Assembly (NCBI GenBank): GCA_030638325.1
Contig: DAOWEV010000167.1
Location: 1-17,982 of the forward strand
Source of the DNA: Bacteroidales bacterium
GTDB lineage: Bacteria; Bacteroidota; Bacteroidia; Bacteroidales; JAGOPY01
Direction of reading: 5' to 3'
Length of the DNA: 17,982 bases
Part shown: positions 14,547 to 17,982 of the stretch, piece by piece
How the letters are laid out: each line of letters opens with the position of its first letter
Position numbering within the stretch: position 1 is the first letter of the stretch
Notes under the pieces: generated by a model
Seen by the model: the letters and a program-made list of their open reading frames with translations, nothing else
Databases searched by the model: none
What the model was told of the DNA's origin: nothing
Program-made: the position numbers and the translations under genes

Positions 14547-15233
14547 TTATCCTATAAGCATATAACCAATTCCCGGAATACTATCTATCTTAACTTCCTT
14601 GTCATCATTAAGGTATTTTCTGAGTTTCGTCATAAATACATCCAGGCTTCTACCTGTAAAATAATCATTGTTACCCCATACAGATGATAAGATTTGGTCT
14701 CTTAAAACAATTGTGTTTTTTGAAAGACATAACACCTTCAGAATTTCACTTTCTTTGAAAGTCAGCCTTTTCCTTTTATTGTGTATGGAAAGGGTCTGAC
14801 TGCGGGTATCAAATTTAAACTTTCCGATATCAAAGCAATCCGGCATGTTTTTTTTCGGATTCACACGGTTAAGAACAGCGTGTATCCTGCAAATAAGTTC
14901 GTCTTCATCAAAAGGTTTCGTAATATAATCATCTACTCCGATATTAAACCCTTCTATCTTATCTTCTTTGAGCGATTTGGCAGTTAAAAAAATGATAGGT
15001 ATATTTTTGTTCTCACTTTTAATCTTCCTGGCAAGACTGAACCCGTCAAGATTTGGCAGCATAATATCAAGGATACAAATATCGAATTGTCCATGCATAA
15101 ATCCTTTAAAACCCGAAACTCCATCCCTGTATAATTTTATATCAAAATTCCGGGTCTCCATGTATTCTACCAAAAGAAATCCCATATTTATATCATCCTC
15201 AACAAGAAGTACCTTGTACTTGTGATTATGCAT
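14547..15233 (-). CDS. OmpR-family response regulator (RprY-like)
   Basis: This 228-residue protein is the DNA-binding partner of the kinase encoded just upstream. The receiver domain (about 6-120) has acidic pocket D13-D14, phospho-acceptor D56 in CILDIMLP, T84 and K106 (TKPFDEDEL). The C-terminal winged-helix domain (about 130-228) has the OmpR-type recognition region (GRSLDVFMTKLRKYL) and ends IPGIGYMLIG. All phosphorylation residues are present. The gene starts 12 bases after the kinase stop, so the two form one operon with the kinase first. OmpR-type regulators usually bind direct repeats spaced about one helical turn; such repeats lie in the divergent promoter region at 16554-16580. RprY-like is a resemblance in architecture, not a proven orthology. 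Confidence 0.95.
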   Translation of the reverse strand: MHNHKYKVLLVEDDINMGFLLVEYMETRNFDIKLYRDGVSGFKGFMHGQFDICILDIMLPNLDGFSLARKIKSENKNIPIIFLTAKSLKEDKIEGFNIGVDDYITKPFDEDELICRIHAVLNRVNPKKNMPDCFDIGKFKFDTRSQTLSIHNKRKRLTFKESEILKVLCLSKNTIVLRDQILSSVWGNNDYFTGRSLDVFMTKLRKYLNDDKEVKIDSIPGIGYMLIG

Positions 15234-15245
15234 ATTTTAATTGCG

Positions 15246-16514
15246 TTAATTTCTGACTACAGGAAGAGATATCCTCACTCTCGCTCCTTTTCCTTTTGTA
15301 CTGTTTACTTGAATAGTGCCGTGGTGTTCTTCAATCACCATTTTTACATACGTAAGTCCTAAACCGTATCCCTTAATATTATGAATGTCTCCCGTTGAAA
15401 TACGGTAAAACTTGTCAAAAATATACTTTTGATCTTCATTGCTGATCCCAATACCATTATCTGATATCTCAATAAAAATTTCCTTGTCCTTGTTAAAAGT
15501 GTGGATTAGAATTTCCGGCTTTCCGGTAGTATATTTATTTGAATTATCCAATAGATTAGATATGGCATTAATTAGATGTATTTTTCTTCCTGCTACAATT
15601 GATTCACTTGCTTCAAAATGACAATTAATATCACCTCCTCTTTCTTTTACAGAAACTTGTATTCCATTTAATGCAACACTTATTGCATCATGTATATCTA
15701 TTGATTCACTTTTGCTTCCATAAGCTTTACTATCCAAAACAGCAATTTGAAGTATCTCTTCTAAATGTGTTTTAAGTTTTTTTTGTTCATTATCAATAAT
15801 CTCTGTATAGCACACAAGTTTTTCCGATCTTTTTAACATTTCATCTTTTCTGATAAGGTTATTGGCAAAACCTATATTCGTCAATGGGGTTTTTAATTCA
15901 TGTGCCATATTATTAAAAAAATCTCTTGTCCTTCCGGCAATCTTTTTTTCTTTTATATAGTAAATCATCATTATGCTAAATGAAGCTGTTACTAAAATGA
16001 TCAGGAGGATTGAAAAAATAAAAATTATTCCTATCTGAGCAAGAATGAACTCTTTCTTATCAGGAAACCTGATCTTTAAATGGATGCCCGCTTTCTGAAG
16101 TACATTTTCAAGACTTTGCGTATAGAAATCCTTTCCGTTATAGGAGAAATCTGTTTCAAGCTCATTTGTGATATTGTTAACGTTGATGATATCAAGATCA
16201 TAATCAAGATTTATATCATAAAAAGTCAGGTTGCTTTTTATAATAGAGTCTATCTTTATCCAATCATAAGTTTTAATTTCAGCCCTGCAATCACCATTAT
16301 TTCTATTAAAGCAACTGGTCATACTTTTGCATATATTTTTATCACAAGACAAATCCTCTGCTGCCTTGATAAGAGCCATCTCAACTTTAGCTGTGAATTG
16401 TTTTTCTTCCATTTTTGCAGCTTCAAGAATCCAATTAACCTGGGCAAGTACCAGCAATATCAGGCATACGAAAGTTGCCCCAATCAACAGTAATCTTTTC
16501 TTCCTGTTATTCAT
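15246..16514 (-). CDS. Sensor histidine kinase with a four-cysteine periplasmic domain
   Basis: The 422-residue membrane kinase has helix 1 at about 9-28, a periplasmic sensor at about 29-157 and helix 2 at about 158-186. The H-box FFNNMAHELKTPLTN follows (phospho-acceptor H205). The ATPase domain has an N-box around 316-324 (NAISNLLDN), the G1 box DNGIGI at 352-357, an F-box near 366-369 and the G2 box GYGLGL at 382-387. No HAMP or PAS domain is evident between helix 2 and the H-box. The sensor has four cysteines in 20 residues (C57, C62, C68, C76), which could bind a metal, form disulfides or sense redox state; this is inference. It is transcribed away from a small exported Cys-rich protein gene, a likely target of the system. 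Confidence 0.95.
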   Translation of the reverse strand: MNNRKKRLLLIGATFVCLILLVLAQVNWILEAAKMEEKQFTAKVEMALIKAAEDLSCDKNICKSMTSCFNRNNGDCRAEIKTYDWIKIDSIIKSNLTFYDINLDYDLDIINVNNITNELETDFSYNGKDFYTQSLENVLQKAGIHLKIRFPDKKEFILAQIGIIFIFSILLIILVTASFSIMMIYYIKEKKIAGRTRDFFNNMAHELKTPLTNIGFANNLIRKDEMLKRSEKLVCYTEIIDNEQKKLKTHLEEILQIAVLDSKAYGSKSESIDIHDAISVALNGIQVSVKERGGDINCHFEASESIVAGRKIHLINAISNLLDNSNKYTTGKPEILIHTFNKDKEIFIEISDNGIGISNEDQKYIFDKFYRISTGDIHNIKGYGLGLTYVKMVIEEHHGTIQVNSTKGKGARVRISLPVVRN

Positions 16515-16519
16515 GTATT

Positions 16520-16527
16520 CAAAAGTA
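16520..16527 (-). promoter_or_regulatory. Putative -7 element (TACTTTTG) for the kinase-regulator operon
   Basis: On the minus strand TACTTTTG matches TAnnTTTG. It ends only 5 bases before the kinase ATG, so transcription from it would give an almost leaderless mRNA. No -33 match is seen, so this is tentative. Confidence 0.35.
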
Positions 16528-16553
16528 TGGAGATTTTCTGAGAAAATTTAAAA

Positions 16554-16580
16554 TTTAACCTCGTATTAACATGATTTAAC
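16554..16580. promoter_or_regulatory. Three TTAAC direct repeats, candidate response-regulator binding site
   Basis: TTAAC occurs at 16555-16559, 16566-16570 and 16576-16580, with starts 11 and 10 bases apart, in the 145-base gap between the divergent kinase and Cys-rich genes. OmpR-family regulators such as PhoB, CpxR and PmrA bind direct half-sites spaced about 11 bases apart. The repeats lie 34 bases upstream of the -7 element of the Cys-rich gene, suitable for an activator. The region is AT-rich, so chance is possible. Confidence 0.4.
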
Positions 16581-16613
16581 TGTTTTATAACCTCTATTGT
16601 CATAATCTGCAAT

Positions 16614-16621
16614 TATCTTTG
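16614..16621 (+). promoter_or_regulatory. Bacteroidetes -7 element (TATCTTTG) for the Cys-rich protein gene
   Basis: TATCTTTG matches TAnnTTTG and lies 38 bases before the ATG. A TTG at 16597-16599 could be part of a -33 element, but the 14-base spacing is shorter than usual. A poor -33 with upstream direct repeats would fit an activator-dependent promoter. Confidence 0.5.
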
Positions 16622-16659
16622 GCTCAAAATAAATATTAAACTATTTAAACTGATTTATT

Positions 16660-16941
16660 ATGAAAAATTTATTTGTTAGTCTTTCTGTTATTGGGTTTTT
16701 TGTATTTGCCCTCTCACAAAGTTCTCCCGCTACATTACTGGTTAATGATAACGAAATTGTAGTTTGTGCAGATGATACCACTAAATGTGTTAAACATTCT
16801 GGTGACTTGAAAAAATGCAAGGATGTTTGTAATCATAAAAACATGAATCAATCCTGTGATCCGAACAATTGTAAGGACAAAAGTCAAATGAAGAAATGCC
16901 CTCATGAAAACATGAATAAAAAAGACCCGAAGAAAAAATAA
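16660..16941 (+). CDS. Small exported cysteine- and histidine-rich protein
   Basis: I do not recognise a named family. The 93-residue protein has a signal peptide (hydrophobic about 4-19, probable cleavage around 20-24). The mature part holds seven cysteines (36, 43, 53, 57, 66, 71, 80), three histidines (46, 59, 82) and several methionines, and ends in a lysine-rich tail. The spacing is C-x6-C-x9-C-x3-C-x8-C-x4-C-x8-C. Such composition fits metal binding (Cu, Zn, Cd or similar) or a disulfide-stabilised scaffold in the periplasm; the odd cysteine number leaves at least one free thiol in a monomer. It has its own -7 element, is divergent from a kinase whose sensor also has clustered cysteines, and ends at a strong terminator, so it is transcribed alone. 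Function is unproven. Confidence 0.8.
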   Translation: MKNLFVSLSVIGFFVFALSQSSPATLLVNDNEIVVCADDTTKCVKHSGDLKKCKDVCNHKNMNQSCDPNNCKDKSQMKKCPHENMNKKDPKKK

Positions 16942-16967
16942 GCCGGGAAATTAATTATAATAATGAT

Positions 16968-17000
16968 AAGGGGATATGCTTCAGGCATGTCCCCTTTTTT
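16968..17000 (+). terminator. Rho-independent terminator of the Cys-rich gene
   Basis: A 12-base-pair stem with one G-T wobble (16968-16979 with 16985-16996) closes a 5-base loop (TTCAG) and runs into TTTTTT to 17000. It lies 27 bases after the stop codon and separates this gene from the convergent transporter gene, whose stop is at 17015. Confidence 0.9.
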
Positions 17001-17014
17001 ATCCTTTAACATTC

Positions 17015-17638
17015 TTAGACCCTTGTTGACGTTTGCTTATTGTTGTTAATATATATGCTAATAGAAGGTATCCCAAATGTAAAAAGACCAACAACTATGC
17101 CGATTAAAAAAATAACTATTGCAGAGACATTCGGGATTTTACCAATTTTACCCGCTATAAAAAACAATACAACAATAATTATACAGATAATGGCTAAAAT
17201 ATAATCTGCGATAATAAAATTGATTGATGTTTTAATCAGAATTAATGCTAAACCTAATTGAATATCCCTAATAACACTTTTGGGAACTTTTTTTTGAATA
17301 AATTTCATTCCTTTACAAAATCCCAAATCTAAAAAAAGAACGCCTAAAATTATTCCTGATGCAGCAATCTCTCCTCCACTTAAACCTTCTGCAATAACAA
17401 TAGCTCCAACAGCTTTCATAGGTTCTACAGTAACAGGCATTTTATAATATATGCCTGTAATTATATACCAAACAGCAAAAAACAGAAGTATGTGACCTAA
17501 ATTAACATTTGATACGATAGCTACATCAAGTACAATAGGGATCAACGTCCCGTAATCTCCAACTGCACCGGCTATTTCTTCCAAATTAAATCTAAAATCC
17601 GGCCATTTATTTGATTTATTAGATTTATCATATTTCAA
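17015..17638 (-). CDS. MOT1-like sulfate/molybdate transporter, C-terminal half absent
   Basis: The product resembles the first half of putative sulfate/molybdate (MOT1-type) transporters: RFNLEEIAGAVGDYGTLIP, then a conserved YYKMPVTVEPMKAVGAI stretch, then about six hydrophobic helices up to VIFLIGIVVGLFTFG. The family normally has a second, related half of similar length; here the frame stops with NNNKQTSTRV and no continuation is seen in any frame before the terminator at 16968-17000. The protein is either a half-size variant or a truncated, possibly inactive gene. There is no ATG in frame near the expected N-terminus. The TTG at 17638 is a plausible start (207 residues), 50 bases after the stop of the DGC-domain gene. 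The frame stays open to 17782, but that part overlaps the DGC gene and does not look like transporter. The two genes are probably co-transcribed. Confidence 0.65.
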   Translation of the reverse strand: MKYDKSNKSNKWPDFRFNLEEIAGAVGDYGTLIPIVLDVAIVSNVNLGHILLFFAVWYIITGIYYKMPVTVEPMKAVGAIVIAEGLSGGEIAASGIILGVLFLDLGFCKGMKFIQKKVPKSVIRDIQLGLALILIKTSINFIIADYILAIICIIIVVLFFIAGKIGKIPNVSAIVIFLIGIVVGLFTFGIPSISIYINNNKQTSTRV

Positions 17639-17688
17639 ATATGTGTGTGCCTTGAATAACAAATATACTTCAAATTCAGGTATGGTAT

Positions 17689-17982
17689 TTAATAAATTAC
17701 TTCTGCTTTTTCGCAAACGGATTTTATTACTTCTTCTGTAATTTGTGTCTTTCCTTTTTTGTAGTCTAAATCGGTAATACAAAGATATTTGTAATTATTT
17801 ATACCATGTTTATTCATTATTTTCTTTCCGCAATCAACAGGGCAGCTATCAATAACAAAAATATTTATGGCTTTAAAACTTTCTATTAATTTTTCGATGC
17901 CTGCACCAACCACTGCAAGGCAATTCATTTTTCGTACACCGTTATCTTGTAATTTGCGGGCAACAATGTCGGAAAGATGTCC
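17689..17982 (-). CDS. DGC-domain putative zinc-binding protein, 5' end outside the window
   Basis: The frame is open from the right edge to the stop at 17689-17691 (97 codons), so the gene starts beyond the window. An internal ATG at 17928 exists, but the 18 codons before it (GHLSDIVARKLQDNGVRK) also look like the family, so it is not the start. Features are NCLAVVGAGIEKLIES, the signature IDSCPVDCGKK (family form IDGCPVDCAKK, here Gly to Ser in the name-giving DGC), then ITDLDYKKGKTQ. Additional cysteines lie in the YLC and SVC segments. The family is predicted to bind zinc through cysteines; its function is not established. I recall such genes near arsenic, thiol-redox or metal efflux genes in Bacteroidetes. 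The short MOT1-like transporter follows on the same strand. Confidence 0.75.
   Translation of the reverse strand, partial: GHLSDIVARKLQDNGVRKMNCLAVVGAGIEKLIESFKAINIFVIDSCPVDCGKKIMNKHGINNYKYLCITDLDYKKGKTQITEEVIKSVCEKAEVIY

Noticed and set aside
16080..16493. 137-codon plus-strand frame inside the kinase gene
   Set aside because: Antisense to the kinase sensor region; long antisense frames are expected in AT-rich coding DNA with this codon use.
17639..17782. N-terminal extension of the transporter frame
   Set aside because: The extension overlaps the DGC-domain gene in another frame and is basic and low-complexity, unlike transporter N-termini; a start near 17638 is more plausible.

Overview
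The window looks like a chromosomal segment of a Bacteroidota (Bacteroidetes) bacterium, probably of the Bacteroidales/Marinilabiliales type. The evidence is a secreted beta-propeller protein with a type IX secretion (T9SS) C-terminal sorting domain, a GldI-like FKBP lipoprotein next to an NrnA-type DHH phosphatase, several matches to the Bacteroidetes -7 promoter element (TAnnTTTG), weak or absent Shine-Dalgarno sequences, and a mutL-rhomboid-rhomboid gene order. There are no rRNA or tRNA genes, no CRISPR array and no intact insertion sequence.

Left part, plus strand (about 500-10,800): a small membrane protein overlaps mutL, followed by two consecutive rhomboid proteases, a T9SS-sorted propeller protein, a membrane-anchored endonuclease/exonuclease/phosphatase-fold protein, uvrB and cysQ. 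Middle part, minus strand (about 10,900-14,400): nrnA, a gldI-like FKBP lipoprotein and a lipoprotein with three FKBP domains; these probably fold and transport envelope proteins, while NrnA handles pAp and short RNA.

Right part (14,547-17,982) is visibly more AT-rich. It holds a minus-strand histidine kinase/response regulator pair, divergent from a small exported cysteine/histidine-rich protein. After a strong terminator comes a C-terminally short MOT1-like sulfate/molybdate transporter, preceded in its operon by a DGC-type putative zinc-binding protein that runs off the right edge. The kinase sensor loop carries four cysteines and the divergent gene encodes a seven-cysteine exported protein. 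Three TTAAC repeats at helical spacing lie between them. I read this as a candidate metal or thiol stress-sensing module, by inference only.

The most unusual non-genic signal is in the gaps between genes left of 14,547. Most of these gaps hold phased arrays of degenerate 7- or 8-bp words. The word family differs from gap to gap, the same families recur at distant gaps in either orientation, and many arrays start within 0-3 bases of a stop codon. A separate cluster of 13-nt mini-hairpins, REP-like in style, fills 7,603-7,800.
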